Assembly (NCBI GenBank): GCA_964036045.1
Contig: CAXIWF010000869.1
Coordinates: 27,990-91,989, forward strand
Direction: 5' to 3'
DNA length: 64,000 bases
Source: Eutreptiella sp. 'Long Island Sound 2002'
Lineage: Eukaryota > Euglenozoa > Euglenophyceae > Eutreptiales > Eutreptiaceae
Below the pieces are notes generated by a model. It worked only from the letters and a program-made list of their open reading frames with translations, was not told the DNA's origin and ran no database searches. A program made the translations under genes and the position numbers. Below are positions 31,669 to 47,700 of the stretch, piece by piece. Each line of letters begins with the position of its first letter. Positions within the stretch are counted from its first letter, which is position 1.

Positions 31669-34600
31669 ATGTGTTGGCCCTTGGCGTTGGTCTTGCTGCT
31701 GGTGGCCTTTGTAGAAATATCACCGACCGTGACCCCCACTTCCACACCCACTGCAACACCCAGCAGCACGCTGTCACCCACACCGAGTCCCAGTCCAACA
31801 GGGACATGCACGGGCACGCCATCACCGACGCCCAGTCCGACCTGGACACCGTCGAGCACGCCCAGTCCCACACCCAGTGCGACGCCAACGCCTACACCAA
31901 GCGACACTCCCACGTTCACACCATCGAGCACGCCATCGATGACACCATCGACGACGCCATCGGCAACGCCATCGACGACGCCGTCGACCGCACCATCGGG
32001 GACGCCTTCCAGCACACCATCCATCAGCCCCAGCAGCACACCATCGAGCACATGCACGCCAACGCCCACTCCCAGCTGCAGTCCCACCACGTCCCCCACA
32101 CCGACACCCACGGCGACACCCTCGTCCACGCCAAGCTTCACACCCTCCAGCACACCCTCAAGCACACCATCCGCTACACCATCCACCACACCATCCACTA
32201 CACCATCGGGAACACCAACGAATACACCAACGCCTACACCGACACCCACACCCACACCATCATCGAGTCCCACTCCGAGTCCCAGCTGCACGCCCACATG
32301 CACACCGAGTGCTACACCCACGATGACACCCACAGGGACGCCATCACCCTCACCCACTTTGACACCCACTGCTTCACCTACATGCAGTCCTACCTCGACG
32401 CCGTCCATGAGCCCCAGCAGCACGCCCACGGCAAGCCCCAGTGGGACACCCAGTTGCACCCCCACTTCCACACCCACTGCAACACCCAGCAGCACGCTGT
32501 CACCCACACCGAGTCCCAGTCCAACAGGGACATGCACGGGCACGCCATCACCGACGCCCAGTCCGACCTGGACACCGTCGAGCACGCCCAGTCCCACACC
32601 CAGTGCGACGCCAACGCCTACACCAAGCGACACTCCCACGCTCACACCATCGAGCACGCCATCGATGACACCATCGACGACGCCATCGGCAACGCCATCG
32701 ACGACGCCGTCGACCACACCATCGGGGACGCCTTCGACCACACAACCCCCACACACAACCCCCCCACACAACCCCTCCCCACACAACCCCCCCACACACA
32801 ACCCCCACACACAACCCCCACACACAACCCCCCCACACAACCCCCACCCACAACCCCCCCACACAACCCCCCCACACAACCCCTCCCCACACAATCCCCA
32901 CACACAACCCCCACACACAACCCCCCCACACAACCCCCCCACACAACCCCCACACACAACCCCCACACACAACCCCCCCACACGACCCCTCCCCACACAA
33001 CCCCCCCACACACAACCCCCACACACAACCCCTACACACAAAACCCACAAACAACCCCCACACACAACCCCCACACACAACCCCCACACACAACCCCCAC
33101 ACACAACCCCACACACAACCCCCACAGACAACCCCCACACACAACCCCCACACACGAAACCCACAACCAACCCCCACACACAACCCCCACACACAATCCC
33201 CCCACACAACCCCTTCCCACACAACCCCCACACACAACCCCCCCACACAACCCCCACACACAACCCCCCCACACAACCCCCACACACAACCCCCACACAC
33301 AACCCCCACACACAACCCCTCCCCACACAACCCCTTCACACAACCCCCACACACAACCCCCACACACAACCCCCCATACAACCCCTCCCCACACAACCCC
33401 CACACACAACCCCCACACACAACCCCCCCACACAACCCCCACACACAACCCCCCCACACAACCCCCACACACAACGCCCACACACAACCCCCACACACAA
33501 CCCCCACACACAACCCCCACACACAACCCCCCCCACACAACCCCCACACACAACCCCTCCCCACACAACCCCCACACACAACCCCCACACACAACCTCCA
33601 CACACAACCCCCACACACAACCCCCACACACAACCCTCACACACAACCCCTCCCCACACAACCCCTCCCCACACAACCCCCACACACAACCCCCCCACAC
33701 AACCCCCACACACAACCCCCACACACAACCCCCACGCACAACCCCCACACACAACCCTGCCACACAACCCCCACAGAATCCCCCCACACACAACCCACAC
33801 ACAAAACCCCCCCACACAACCCCTCCCCACACAACCTCCAAACACAACCCTCACGCACAACCCCCACACACAACCCCCACACACAACCCCCCCACACAAC
33901 CCCACCCCGCACAACCCCCACACACAACCCCCACACACAACCCCCACACACAACCCCCCAACACAACCCCCACACACAACCCCCACACACAAAACCCACA
34001 AACAACCCCCACACACGACCCCCCCACGCAACCCCCCCACACAACCCCCACACACAACCCCCACACACAACCCCCACACACAACCTTCACACACAACCCC
34101 CACACACAACCCCCCCACACAACCCCCACACACAACCCCCACACACAACCCCCACACACAACCCCCACACACAACCCCCCCACACAACCCCTCCCCGAGC
34201 AACCCCCACACACAACCCCCCCACACAACCCCCACACACAACCCCCACACACAATCCCCACACACAACCCCCACACACAACCCCCCCACACAACCCCTCC
34301 CCGAGCAACCCCCACACACAACCCCCACACACAACCCCCCCACACAACCCCTCCCCACACAAGCCCCACACACAACCCCCACAGACAACCCCCACACACA
34401 ACCCCCACACACGAAACCCACAAACAGCCCCCACACACAACCCCCACACACAATCTGCCCACACAACCCCTCCCCACACAACCCCCCCACACAATGCCCA
34501 CACAAAACCCCCACACACAACCCCCACACACAACCCCTCCCCACACAACCCCCACACACAACCCCCACACACAACCCCCCCACACAACCCCTCCCCACAC

Positions 34601-36423
34601 AACCCCCACACACAACCCCCCCACACAAACCCCACACACAACCCCCCCACATAACCCCCACACACAACCCCCACACACAACCCCCACACACAACCCCCAC
34701 ACACAACCCCCACACACAAAACCCACAAACAACCCCCACACACGACCCCCCCAAGCAACCCCCCCACACAAGCCCTCCCCACACAACCCCCACACACAAC
34801 CCCCACACACAACCCCCACAAACCACCCCCACACACAACCCCTCCCCACACAACCCCCACACACAACCCCCACACGCAACCCCCACACACAACCCCCCCA
34901 CACAACCCCCCCACACCACCCCCACACACAACCCCCACACACGACCCCCCCACACAACCCCTCCCCACACAACCCCCACACACAACCCCCACACACAACC
35001 CCCCCACACAACCCCCCCACACAACCCCCACACACAACCCCCCCACACACAACCCCCACACACAACCCCTCCCCACACAACCCCCCCACACACAACCCCC
35101 ACACACAACCCCCACACACAACCCCCCCACACAACCCCCACACACAACCCCCCCACACAACCCCCCCACACAACCCCTCCCCACACAACCCCCACACACA
35201 ACCCCCACACACAACCCCCACACACAACCCCCACACACAACCCCCCCACACGACCCCTCCCCACACAACCCCCCCACACACAACCCCCACACACAACCCC
35301 TACACACAAAACCCACAAACAACCCCCACACACAACCCCCACACACAACCCCCGCACACAATTCCTCCCCACACAACCCCCACACACAACCCCCCCACAC
35401 AACCCCCACACACAACCCCCCCACACAACCCCCACACACAACCCCCACACACACAACCCCCACACACAACCCCCCCACACGACCCAAACACACAACCCCC
35501 ACACACAACCCCCACACACAACCCCCACACACAACCCCCAAACACAACCCCTCCCCACACAACCCCCACACAATCCCCCCACACACAACCCCCCCACACA
35601 ACCCTCACACACATCCCCCACACACAAACCCCACACAACACCCCCCCACACAACCCCCACACACGACCCCCCCACACAACCCCCACACACAACCCCCACA
35701 CACAACCCCCACACACAACCCCCACACACAACCCCTCCACAAAACCCCTCCCCACACAACCCCCACACACAACCCCCACACACAACCCCCACACACAACC
35801 CCCACACACAACCCCTCCCCACACAACCCCCACACACAACCCCCACACACAACCCCCACACACAACTGCCACACACAACCCCCCCACACAACCCCCCCAC
35901 ACACAACCCCCACACACAACCCCCACACACAACCCCCCCACACAACCCCCCCACACACAACCCCCACACACAACCCCCACACACAACCCCCCCACACAAC
36001 CCCCCCACACACAACCCCCACACACAAGCCCCACACACAACCCCCCCACACAACCCCCCCACACACAACCCCCACACACAACCCCCACACACAACCCCCC
36101 CACACAACCCCCACACACAACCCCCACACACAAAACCCACAAACAACCCCCACACACGACCCCCCCACGCAACCCCCCCACACAACCCCTCCCCACACAA
36201 CCCCCACACACAACCCCCACACACAACCCCCACAAACCACCCCCACACACAACCCCTCCCCACACAACCCCCACACACAACCCCCACACACAGCCTCCAC
36301 ACACAACCCCCCCACACAACCCCCGCACACAACCCCCACACAGAACCCCCACACACAACCCCCACACACAACCCCCACACACAACCCCCACACACAACCC
36401 CCCCACACAACCCCCACACATAA
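31669..36423 (+). CDS. Secreted Thr/Pro/Ser-rich repeat protein whose frame runs into the 13-bp satellite
   Basis: The ATG follows an in-frame TGA by two codons. Residues 1-17 ([17 protein letters not shown]) look like a cleavable signal peptide. Residues 18 to about 355 are built from TPS-type units ([16 protein letters not shown]), with scattered Cys and no other domain. This composition is typical of heavily O-glycosylated wall or surface proteins of algae and other protists; that role is inferred. The sequence includes a 278-bp internal duplication. From about 32739 the same frame enters the satellite and encodes a 13-residue period of P, H, T, N and Q until TAA at 36421. Because the satellite lacks T-containing stops almost everywhere, its open frame proves nothing. 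Confident coding extent is 31669 to about 32738; the true C-terminus is unknown. Confidence 0.55.
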   Translation: MCWPLALVLLLVAFVEISPTVTPTSTPTATPSSTLSPTPSPSPTGTCTGTPSPTPSPTWTPSSTPSPTPSATPTPTPSDTPTFTPSSTPSMTPSTTPSATPSTTPSTAPSGTPSSTPSISPSSTPSSTCTPTPTPSCSPTTSPTPTPTATPSSTPSFTPSSTPSSTPSATPSTTPSTTPSGTPTNTPTPTPTPTPTPSSSPTPSPSCTPTCTPSATPTMTPTGTPSPSPTLTPTASPTCSPTSTPSMSPSSTPTASPSGTPSCTPTSTPTATPSSTLSPTPSPSPTGTCTGTPSPTPSPTWTPSSTPSPTPSATPTPTPSDTPTLTPSSTPSMTPSTTPSATPSTTPSTTPSGTPSTTQPPHTTPPHNPSPHNPPTHNPHTQPPHTTPPHNPHPQPPHTTPPHNPSPHNPHTQPPHTTPPHNPPTQPPHTTPTHNPPTRPLPTQPPHTQPPHTTPTHKTHKQPPHTTPTHNPHTQPPHTTPHTTPTDNPHTQPPHTKPTTNPHTQPPHTIPPHNPFPHNPHTQPPHTTPTHNPPTQPPHTTPTHNPHTQPLPTQPLHTTPTHNPHTQPPIQPLPTQPPHTTPTHNPPTQPPHTTPPHNPHTQRPHTTPTHNPHTQPPHTTPPTQPPHTTPPHTTPTHNPHTQPPHTTPTHNPHTQPSHTTPPHTTPPHTTPTHNPPTQPPHTTPTHNPHAQPPHTTLPHNPHRIPPHTTHTQNPPTQPLPTQPPNTTLTHNPHTQPPHTTPPHNPTPHNPHTQPPHTTPTHNPPTQPPHTTPTHKTHKQPPHTTPPRNPPTQPPHTTPTHNPHTQPSHTTPTHNPPTQPPHTTPTHNPHTQPPHTTPPHNPSPSNPHTQPPHTTPTHNPHTQSPHTTPTHNPPTQPLPEQPPHTTPTHNPPTQPLPTQAPHTTPTDNPHTQPPHTKPTNSPHTQPPHTICPHNPSPHNPPTQCPHKTPTHNPHTQPLPTQPPHTTPTHNPPTQPLPTQPPHTTPPHKPHTQPPHITPTHNPHTQPPHTTPTHNPHTQNPQTTPTHDPPKQPPHTSPPHTTPTHNPHTQPPQTTPTHNPSPHNPHTQPPHATPTHNPPTQPPHTTPTHNPHTRPPHTTPPHTTPTHNPHTQPPHTTPPHNPHTQPPHTQPPHTTPPHTTPPHTTPTHNPHTQPPHTTPTHNPPTQPPHTTPPHTTPTHNPHTQPPHTTPTHNPPTRPLPTQPPHTQPPHTTPTHKTHKQPPHTTPTHNPRTQFLPTQPPHTTPPHNPHTQPPHTTPTHNPHTHNPHTQPPHTTQTHNPHTQPPHTTPTHNPQTQPLPTQPPHNPPTHNPPTQPSHTSPTHKPHTTPPHTTPTHDPPTQPPHTTPTHNPHTQPPHTTPPQNPSPHNPHTQPPHTTPTHNPHTQPLPTQPPHTTPTHNPHTQLPHTTPPHNPPTHNPHTQPPHTTPPHNPPTHNPHTQPPHTTPPHNPPTHNPHTQAPHTTPPHNPPTHNPHTQPPHTTPPHNPHTQPPHTKPTNNPHTRPPHATPPHNPSPHNPHTQPPHTTPTNHPHTQPLPTQPPHTTPTHSLHTQPPHTTPAHNPHTEPPHTTPTHNPHTQPPHTTPPHNPHT
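31732..32009 (+). repeat. 278-bp internal duplication, copy 1 (copy 2 at 32458-32735)
   Basis: Starts ACCCCCACTTCCACACCCAC and ends GACGCCTTC. The offset to copy 2 is 726 bp (242 codons), so reading frame is kept. I see only two substitutions (GTTCACA/GCTCACA and GACCGCACC/GACCACACC). Confidence 0.9.
32458..32735 (+). repeat. 278-bp internal duplication, copy 2, abutting the satellite
   Basis: Nearly identical to 31732-32009. Its last bases GACGCCTTC are followed by GACCACACAACCCCC, where the satellite starts. The duplication boundary and satellite start therefore coincide to within a few bases. Confidence 0.9.
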
Positions 36424-37600
36424 CCCCCACACACAACCCCCACAAACCACCCCCACACACAACCCCCACACACAACCCCCACACACAACCCCCCCACACA
36501 ACCCCCACACACAACCCCCACACACAACCCCCACACACAACCCCCCCACACAACCTCCACACACAACCCCCACACACAACCCCCCCACACAACCCCCACA
36601 CACAACCCCCCCACACAACCCCCCCACACGACCCAAACACACAACCCCCACACACAACCCCCACACACAACCCCCACACACAACCCCCACACACAACCAC
36701 TCCCCACACGACCCCCACACAATCCCCCCACACACAACCCCCCCACACAACCCTCACACACATCCCCCACACACAAACCCCACACAACACCCCCCCACAC
36801 AACCCCCACACACGACCCCCCCACACAACCCCCACACACAACCCCCACACACAACCCCCACACACAACCCCCACACACAACCCCTCCACAAAACCCCTCC
36901 CCACACAACCCCCACACACAACCCCCACACACAACCCCCACACACAACCCCCACACACAACCCCTCCCCACACAACCCCCACACACAACCCCCACACACA
37001 ACCCCCACACACAACCCCCCCACACAAGCCCCCCACACACAACCCCCACACACAACCCCCACACACAACCCCCCCACACAACCCCCCCACACACAACCCC
37101 CACACACAACCCCCCCACACACAACCCCCACACACAACCCCCCCACACACAACCCCCACACACAACCCCCACACACAACCCCCCCACACAACCCCCCCAC
37201 ACACAACCCCCACACACAACCCCCACCACACAACCCCCCCACACAACCCCCCCACACACAACCCCCACACACAACCCCCACACACAACCCCCCCACACAA
37301 CCCCCACACACAACCCCCACACACAAAACCCACAAACAACCCCCACACACGACCCCCCCACGCAACCCCCCCACACAACCCCTCCCCACACAACCCCCAC
37401 ACACACCCCCCCACACAACCCCCACACACAACCCCCACACACAACCCCCACACACAACCCCCACACACAACCCCCACACACAGCCTCCACACACAACCCC
37501 CCCACACAACCCCCGCACACAACCCCCACACAGAACCCCCACACACAACCCCCACACACACCCCCACACACAACCCCCACACACACCCCCCCCACACAAC
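35301..37600. repeat. Higher-order duplication within the satellite, offset about 1.15-1.19 kb
   Basis: Rare variants recur at fixed offsets: ACCCTCACACACATCCCCC at 35601 and 36750 (1149 bp), and CAAAACCCACAAACAACC with the following CACACGACC at 36131 and 37324 (1193 bp). The offset difference reflects gain or loss of a few 13-bp units. Confidence 0.6.
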
Positions 37601-40600
37601 CCCCCACATAACCCCCACACACAACCCCCACAAACCACCCCCAACCACAACCCCCACACACAACCCCCCCACACAACCCCCACACACAACCCCCACACAC
37701 AATGCCCCCACACAACCCCTCCCCACACAACCCCCACCCACACCCCCCCCACACACCCCCACACACAACCCCCACACACAAAACCCACCAACAACCCCCA
37801 CAGACACCCCCCACACACAACCCCCCCACACAACCCCTCCCCACACAACCCCCACACACAACCCCCACAAACCACCCCCACACACAACCCCCACACACAA
37901 CCCCAACACACAACCCCCACACACAACCCCCACAAACCACCCCCACACACAACCCCCACACACAACCCCCACACACAACCCCCCCAGACAACCCCTCCCC
38001 ACACAACCCCCACACACAACCCCCACACACAACCCCCACAAACCACCCCCACACACAACCCCCCCACACAACCCCCACACACAACCCCCACACACAACCC
38101 CCACACACAACCCCCACACACAACCCCCCCTCACAACCCCTCCGCACACAACCCCCACACACAGCCCCCCACACAACCCCCACACACAACCCCCACACAC
38201 CACCCCACACACAACCCCCACACACAACCCCCCACACAACCCCTCCCCACACAACCCCCACACACAACCCCCCCACACAACCCCCACACACAAAACCCAC
38301 ACACAAAACCCACAAACACCCCCACACACAACCCCCCCCACACAACGCCTCCCCACACAACCCCCCACACACAACCCCCACACACAAGCCCGACACAGAA
38401 CGCCCACACACAACCCCTCCCCACACAACCCCCACACACAACCCCCACACACAACCCCCACACACCACCCCCACACACAACCCCCCCACACAACCCCTCC
38501 CCACACAACCCCCACACACAACCCCCACACACAACCCCCACACACAACCCCCCCACACAACCCCCCCACACAACCCCCACACACAACCCCCACACACAAC
38601 CCGCCCACACAACCCCTCCCCACACAACCCCCACACACAACCCCCACACACAACCCCCACACACAACTCCCACACACAACCCCTACACACAACCCCCCCC
38701 ACACAACTCCCACACACAACCCCCACACACAACCCCCCCACACAACCTCCACACATAATCCCCCCACACAACCCGGCCACACAACCCCTCCCCACACAAC
38801 CCCCACACACAACCCCCCCACACAACCCCCAAACACGACCCCCCACACGGCAACCCCCCCACACAACCACCACACACACCCCCCACACAAACCCCCACAC
38901 ACAACCCCCTCCACACACAACCCCCCGACACAACCCCCCCACACAACCCCCACACACACCCCCCCCACAACCCCCTCCCCACACAACCCCCACACACAAC
39001 CCCCCCACGCAACCCCCAAACACAACCTTCACACACAACCCCCCACACACACCCCCTCCCCACACAACCCCCCCACACAACCCCCCCACACAACCCCTCC
39101 CCAAACAACCCCCACACACAACCCCCACACACAACCCCCACACACACCCCCCCACACAACCCCTTCACACAACCCCCCCCACACGACCCCCACACACAAC
39201 CCCCGGCACACAACCCCCCACACACAAACCCCACACACACCCCCACACACAACCCCCGCACACCAACCCCCACACACAACCCCCCACACACAACCCCCCC
39301 ACCCCCCACACACCACCCCCACACACAACCCCCCACACAACCCCCACACACAACCCCCCACACACAAACCCCACACACAACCCCCACACACAACCCCCGC
39401 ACACAACCCCCACACACAACCCCCACACACAACCCCCCCCACACAACCCCTCCCCACACAACCCCCACACACAACCCCCACACACAACCCCCACACACAA
39501 CCCCCCCACACAACCCCTTCACACAACCCCCCCACACGACCCCCACACACAACCCCCACACACAACCCCCCACACACAAACCCCACACACAACCCCCACA
39601 CACAACCCCCGCACACAACCCCCACACACAACCCCCACACACAACCCCCCCACACAACCCCCACACACAACCCCCACACACAACCCCCACACACAACCCC
39701 CACACACAACCCCCCCCACACAACCCCTCCCCACACAACCCCCACACACAACCCCCACACACAACCCCCACACACAACCCCCGCACACAACCCCCACACA
39801 CAACCCCTCCCCACACAACCCCCACACACAACCCCCACACACAACCTCCACACACAACCCCCCCACACAACCCCCACACACAACCCCCACACACAACCCC
39901 CACACACAACCCCCACACACAACCCCCCCACACAACCCCTCCCCACACAACCCCCACACAATCCCCCCACACACAACCCCCACACGCAACCCCCCCACAC
40001 TACCCCCACACACAACCCCCACACACAACCCCCGCACACAACCCCCACACACAAAACCCACAAACAACCCCCACACACAACCCCCCCCACACAACCCCCA
40101 CACACAACCCCCCCACACAACCCCCACACACAACACCCCCACACGACCCCCACACACAACCCCCACACACAACCCCCACACACAACCCCCACGCACAACC
40201 CCCCCACACAACCCCCCCACACAACCCCCACACATAACCCCCACACACAACCCCCACAAACCACCCCCACACACAATCCCCACACACAACCCCCACACAC
40301 AACCCCGCCACACAACCCCCACACACAACCCCCCCACACAGCCCACCCACACAACCCCCCCACACAACCCCCACACATGACCCCCCCACACAACTCCCAC
40401 ACACAACCCCCCCACACAACCCCCACAGACAACCCCCACACACAACCCCCACACACAACCCCCACGCACAACCCCCCCACACAACCCCTCCCCACACAAC
40501 CCCCACACATAACCCCCACACACAACCCCCACAAACCACCCCCACACACAACCCCCACACACAACCCCCACACACAACCCCCCCACACAACCCCCACACA

Positions 40601-43600
40601 CAACCCCCACACACAACCCCCACACACAACCCCCCCACACAACCTCCACACACAACCCCCACACACAACCCCCCCACACAACCCCCACACACAACCCCCC
40701 CACACAACCCCTCCCCACACAACCCCCACCCACAACCCCCCCACACAACCCCCACACACAACCCCCACACACAAAACCCACAAACAACCCTCACAGACAC
40801 CCCCCACACACAACCCCCCCACACAACCCCTCCCCACACAACCCCCACACACGACCCCCACACACAACCCCAACACACAACCCCCACACACAACCCCCAC
40901 AAACCACCCCCACACACAACCCCCACACACAACCCCCACACACGACCCCCCCAGACAACCCCTCCCCACACAACCCCCACACACAACCCCCACACACAAC
41001 CCCCACAAACCACCCCCACACACAACCCCCACACACGACCCCCCCAGACAACCCCTCCCCACACAACCCCCACAAACCGACCCCACACACAACCCCCACA
41101 CACAACCCCCACACACAACCCCCCCACACAACCCCCACACACAACCCCCACACACAACCCCCACGCACAACCCCCCCACACAACCCCCCCACACAACCCC
41201 CACACACAACCCCCACACACAACCCCCACAAACCACCCCCACACACAACCCCCACACACAACCCCCACACACAACCCCCACACACAACCCCCACACACAA
41301 CCCCCACACACAACCCCCACCTACAACCCCCCCTCACAACCCCTCCGCACACAACCCCCACACACAGCCCCCCCACACAACCCCCACACACAACCCCCAC
41401 ACACAACCCCCACACACAACCCCCACACACAACCCCCCCATACAACCCCCACACACGACCCCCACACACAACCACCCCACACAACCCCTCCCCACACAAC
41501 CCCCACACACAACCCCCCCACACAACCCCCACACACAAAACCCACAAACAACCCCCACACACAACCCCCCCACACAACGCCTCCCCACACAACCCCCACA
41601 CACAACCCCCACACACAACCCCGACACACAACGCCCACGCACAACCCCTCCCCACACAACCCCCACACACAACCCCCACACACAACCCCCACACACAACC
41701 CCCCCACACAACCCCTCCCCACACAACCCCCACACACAACCCCCACACACAACCCCCACACACAACCCCCACACACAATCCGCACACACAACCCGCCCAC
41801 ACAACCCCTCCCCACACAACCCCCACACACAACCCCCACACACAACCCCCACACACAACTCCCACACACAACCCCAACACACAACCCCCCCACACAACCC
41901 CCACACACAACCCCCCCACACAACCCCCACACACAACCCCCACACACAACCCCCACACACAATCCGCACACACAACCCGCCCACACAACCCCTCCCCACA
42001 CAACCCCCACACAAAACCCCCACACACAACCCCCCCACACAACCCCTCCCCACCCACACACAACCCCCACACACAACCCCCACACACAACCCCCACACAC
42101 AATCCGCACACACAACCCGCCCACACAACCCCTCCCCACACAACCCCCACACACAACCCCCCCACACAACCCCCAAACACGACCCCCACACGCAACCCCC
42201 CCACACAACGCCCACACACAACCCCCACACACAACCCCCACACACAACCCCTCCACACACAACCCCCCACACAACCCCCACACACAACCCCCACACACAA
42301 CCCCCCCACACAACCCCTCCCCACACAACCCCAACACAGAACCCCCCCACACAACCTCCCCACCAAACCCCTCCCCACACAACCCCCCCACACAACCCCC
42401 CCACACAACCCCTCCCCACGCAACCCCCACACACAACCCCCACACACAACCCCCACACACAACCCCCCCACACAACCCCTTCATACAACCCCCACACACA
42501 ACCCCCACACACAACCCCCCATACAACCCCTCCCCACACAACCCCCACACGCAACCCCCACACACAACCCCCCCACACAACCCCCACACACAACCCCCCC
42601 ACACGACCCCCACACACAACCCCCCCACACACAACCCCCCCACACAACCCCTTCATACAACCCCCACACACAACCCCCACACACAACCCCCCATACAACC
42701 CCTCCCCACACAACCCCCACACGCAACCCCCACACACAACCCCCCCACACAACCCCCACACACAACCCCCCCACACAACCCCAACACACAACCCCCACAC
42801 ACAACCCCCACACACAACCCCCGCACACCACCCCCACACACAACCCCTCCCCACACAACCCCCACACACAACCTCCACACACAACCCCTCCACACAACCC
42901 CCACACACAACCCCCACACACAACCCCCACACACAACCCCCCCACAAAACCCCTCCCCACACAACCCCCACACAATCCCCCCACACACAACCCCCACACA
43001 CGACCCCCCCACACTACCCCCACACACAACCCCCACACACAACCCCACACACAACCCCCACACACAACCCCCACACACAACCCACCCACACAACCCCCCC
43101 ACACAACCCCCACACACAACCCCCCCACACAACTCCCACACACAACCCCCCCACACAACCCCCACACACAACCCCCACACACAACCCCCGACACAACCCC
43201 CACGCACAACCCCCCCACACAACCCCTCCCCACACAACCCCCGCACACAACCCCCACACACAACCCCCACACACAACCCACCCACACAACCCCCCCACAC
43301 AACCCCCACACACAACCCCCCCACACAACTCCCACACACAACCCCCCCACACAACCCCCACACACAACCCCCACACACAACCCCCGACACAACCCCCACG
43401 CACAACCCCCCCACACAACCCCTCCCCACACAACCCCCACACACAACCCCCGCACACCACCCCCCCACACAACCCCTCCCCACACAACCCCCACACACAA
43501 CCTCCACACACAACCCCCCCACACAACCCCCACACACAACCCCCACACACAACCCCCACACACAACCCCCCCCACAAAACCCCTCCCCACACAACCCCCA

Positions 43601-44700
43601 CACAATCCCCCCACACACAACCCCCACACACGACCCCCCCACACTACCCCCACACACAACCCCCACACACAACCCCCGCACACAACCCCCACACACAACC
43701 CCCACATACAACCCACCCACACAACCTCCACACACAACCCGCCCACACAACCCCTCCCCACACAACCCCCACACACAACCCCCACACACAACCCCCACAC
43801 ACAACTCCCACACACAACCCCTACACACAACCCCCCCCACACAACCCCCACACACAACCCCCACACACAACCCCCCCACACAACCCCCACACATAATCCC
43901 CCCACACAACCCGCCCACACAACCCCTCCCCACACAACCCCCACACACAACCCCCCCACACAACCCCCAAACACGACCCCCACACACAACCCCCCACACA
44001 ACCCCCACACACAACCCCCACACACAACCTCCCCACACAACCCCTCCCCACACAACCCCCACACACAACCCCCCCACGCAACCCCCAAACACAACCCCCA
44101 CACACAACCCCCACACACAACCCCTCCCCACACAACCCCCCCACACAACCCCCCCACACAACCCCTCCCCACACAACCCCCACACACAACCCCCACACAC
44201 AACCCCCACACACAACCCCCCCACACAACCCCTTCACACAACCCCCCCACACGACCCCCACACACAACCCCCACACACAACCCCTCACACACAAACCCCA
44301 CACACAACCCCCACACACAACCCCCGCACACAACCCCCACACACAACCCCCACACACAACCCCCCCACACAACCCCCACACACAACCCCCACACACAACC
44401 CCCACACACAACCCCCACACACAACCCCCCCCACACAACCCCTCCCCACACAACCCCCACACACAACCCCCACACACAACCCCCACACACAACCCCCGCA
44501 CACAACCCCCACACACAACCCCTCCCCACACAACCCCCACACACAACCCCCACACACAACCTCCACACACAACCCCCCCACACAACCCCCACACACAACC
44601 CCCACACACAACCCCCACACACAACCCCCACACACAACCCCCCCACACAACCCCTCCCCACACAACCCCCACACAATCCCCCCACACACAACCCCCACAC

Positions 44701-47700
44701 GCAACCCCCCCACACTACCCCCACACACAACCCCCACACACAACCCCCGCACACAACCCCCACACACAAAAGCCACAAACAACCCCCACACACAACCCCC
44801 CCCACACAACCCCCACACACAACCCCCCGACACAACCCCCACACACAACCCCCCCACACGACCCCCACACACAACCCCCACACACAACCCCCACACACAA
44901 CCCCCACGCACAACCCCCCCACACAACCCCCCCACACAACCCCCACACATAACCCCCACACACAACCCCCACAAACCACCCCCACACACAATCCCCACAC
45001 ACAACCCCCACACACAACCCCGCCACACAACCCCAACACACAACCCCCACACACAACCCACCCACACAACCCCCCCACACAACCCCCACACACAACCCCC
45101 CCACACAACTCCCACACACAACCCCCCCACACAACCCCCACAGACAACCCCCACACACAACCCCCACACACAACCCCCACGCACAACCCCCCCACACAAC
45201 CCCTCCCCACACAACCCCCACACATAACCCCCACACACAACCCCCACAAACCACCCCCACACACAACCCCCACACACAACCCCCACACACAACCCCCCCA
45301 CACAACCCCCACACACAACCCCCACACACAACCCCCACACACAACCCCCCCACACAACCTCCACACACAACCCCCACACACAACCCCCCCACACAACCCC
45401 CACACACAACCCCCCCACACAACCCCTCCCCACACAACCCCCACCCACAACCCCCCCACACAACCCCCACACACAACCCCCACACACAAAACCCACAAAC
45501 AACCCCCACAGACACCCCCCACACACAACCCCCCCACACAACCCCTCCCCACACAACCCCCACACACGACCCCCACACACAACCCCAACACACAACCCCC
45601 ACACACAACCCCCACAAACCACCCCCACACACAACCCCCACACACAACCCCCACACACGACCCCCCCAGACAACCCCTCCCCACACAACCCCCACACACA
45701 ACCCCCACACACAACCCCCACAAACCGACCCCACACACAACCCCCACACACAACCCCCACACACAACCCCCCCACACAACCCCCACACACAACCCCCACA
45801 CACAACCCCCACGCACAACCCCCCCACACAACCCCCCCACACAACCCCCACACACAACCCCCACACACAACCCCCACAAACCACCCCCACACACAACCCC
45901 CACACACAACCCCCACACACAACCCCCACACACAACCCCCACACACAACCCCCACACACAACCCCCCCTCACAACCCCTCCGCACACAACCCCCACACAC
46001 AGCCCCCCCACACAACCCCCACACACAACCCCCACACACAACCCCCACACACAACCCCCACACACAACCCCCCCATACAACCCCCACACACAACCCCCAC
46101 ACACAACCACCCCACACAACCCCTCCCCACACAACCCCCACACACAACCCCCCCACACAACCCCCACACACAAAACCCACACACAAAACCCACAAACAAA
46201 CCCCACACACAACCCCCCCACACAACGCCTCCCCACACAACCCCCACACACAACCCCCACACACAACCCCGACACACAACGCCCACGCACAACCCCTCCC
46301 CACACAACCCCCACACACAACCCCCACACACAACCCCCACACACAACCCCCCCACACAACCCCTCCCCACACAACCCCCACACACAACCCCCACACACAA
46401 CCCCCACACACAACCCCCACACACAATCCGCACACACAACCCGCCCACACAACCCCTCCCCACACAACCCCCACACACAACCCCCACACACAACCCCCAC
46501 ACACAACTCCCACACACAACCCCAACACACAACCCCCCCACACAACCCCCACACACAACCCCCCCACACAACCCCCACACATAACCCCCCCACACAACCC
46601 GCCCACACAACCCCTCCCCACACAACCCCCACACACAACCCCCCCACACAACCCCCAAACACGACCCCCACACGCAACCCCCCCACACAACGCCCACACA
46701 CAACCCCCACACACAACCCCCACACACAACCCCCACACACAACCCCCCCACACAACCCCTCCCCACACAACCCCCACACAATCCCCCCACACACAACCCC
46801 CACACGCAACCCCCCGACACTACCCCCACACACAACCCCCACACACAACCCCCGCACACAACCCCCACACACAAAAGCCACAAACAACCCCCACACACAC
46901 CCCCCCCACACAACCCCCACACACAACCCCCCCACACAACCCCCACACACAACCCCCCCACACGACCCCCACACACAACCCCCACACACAACCCCCACAC
47001 ACAACCCCCACGCACAACCCCCCCACACAACCCCCCCACACAACCCCCACACATAACCCCCACACACAACCCCCACAAACCACCCCCACACACAATCCCC
47101 ACACACAACCCCCACACACAACCCCGCCACACAACCCCAACACACAACCCCCACACACAACCCACCCACACAACCCCCCCACACAACCCCCACACACAAC
47201 CCCCCCACACAACTCCCACACACAACCCCCCCACACAACCCCCACGGACAACCCCCACACACAACCCCCACACACAACCCCCACGCACAACCCCCCCACA
47301 CAACCCCTCCCCACACAACCCCCACACATAACCCCCACACACAACCCCCACAAACCACCCCCACACACAACCCCCACACACAACCCCCACACACAACCCC
47401 CCCACACAACCCCCACACACAACCCCCACACACAACCCCCACACACAACCCCCCCACACAACCTCCACACACAACCCCCACACACAACCCCCCCACACAA
47501 CCCCCACACACAACCCCCCCACACAACCCCTCCCCACACAACCCCCACCCACAACCCCCCCACACAACCCCCACACACAACCCCCACACACAAAACCCAC
47601 AAACAACCCCCACAGACACCCCCCACACACAACCCCCCCACACAACCCCTCCCCACACAACCCCCACACACGACCCCCACACACAACCCCAACACACAAC

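Noticed and set aside
31554-45227. 4557-codon plus-strand ORF in the frame beginning MCFGGRSC
   Set aside because: In the Thr/Pro/Ser region this frame is a shadow of the signal-peptide frame (gives [11 protein letters not shown]-type sequence), and the rest is stop-free satellite.
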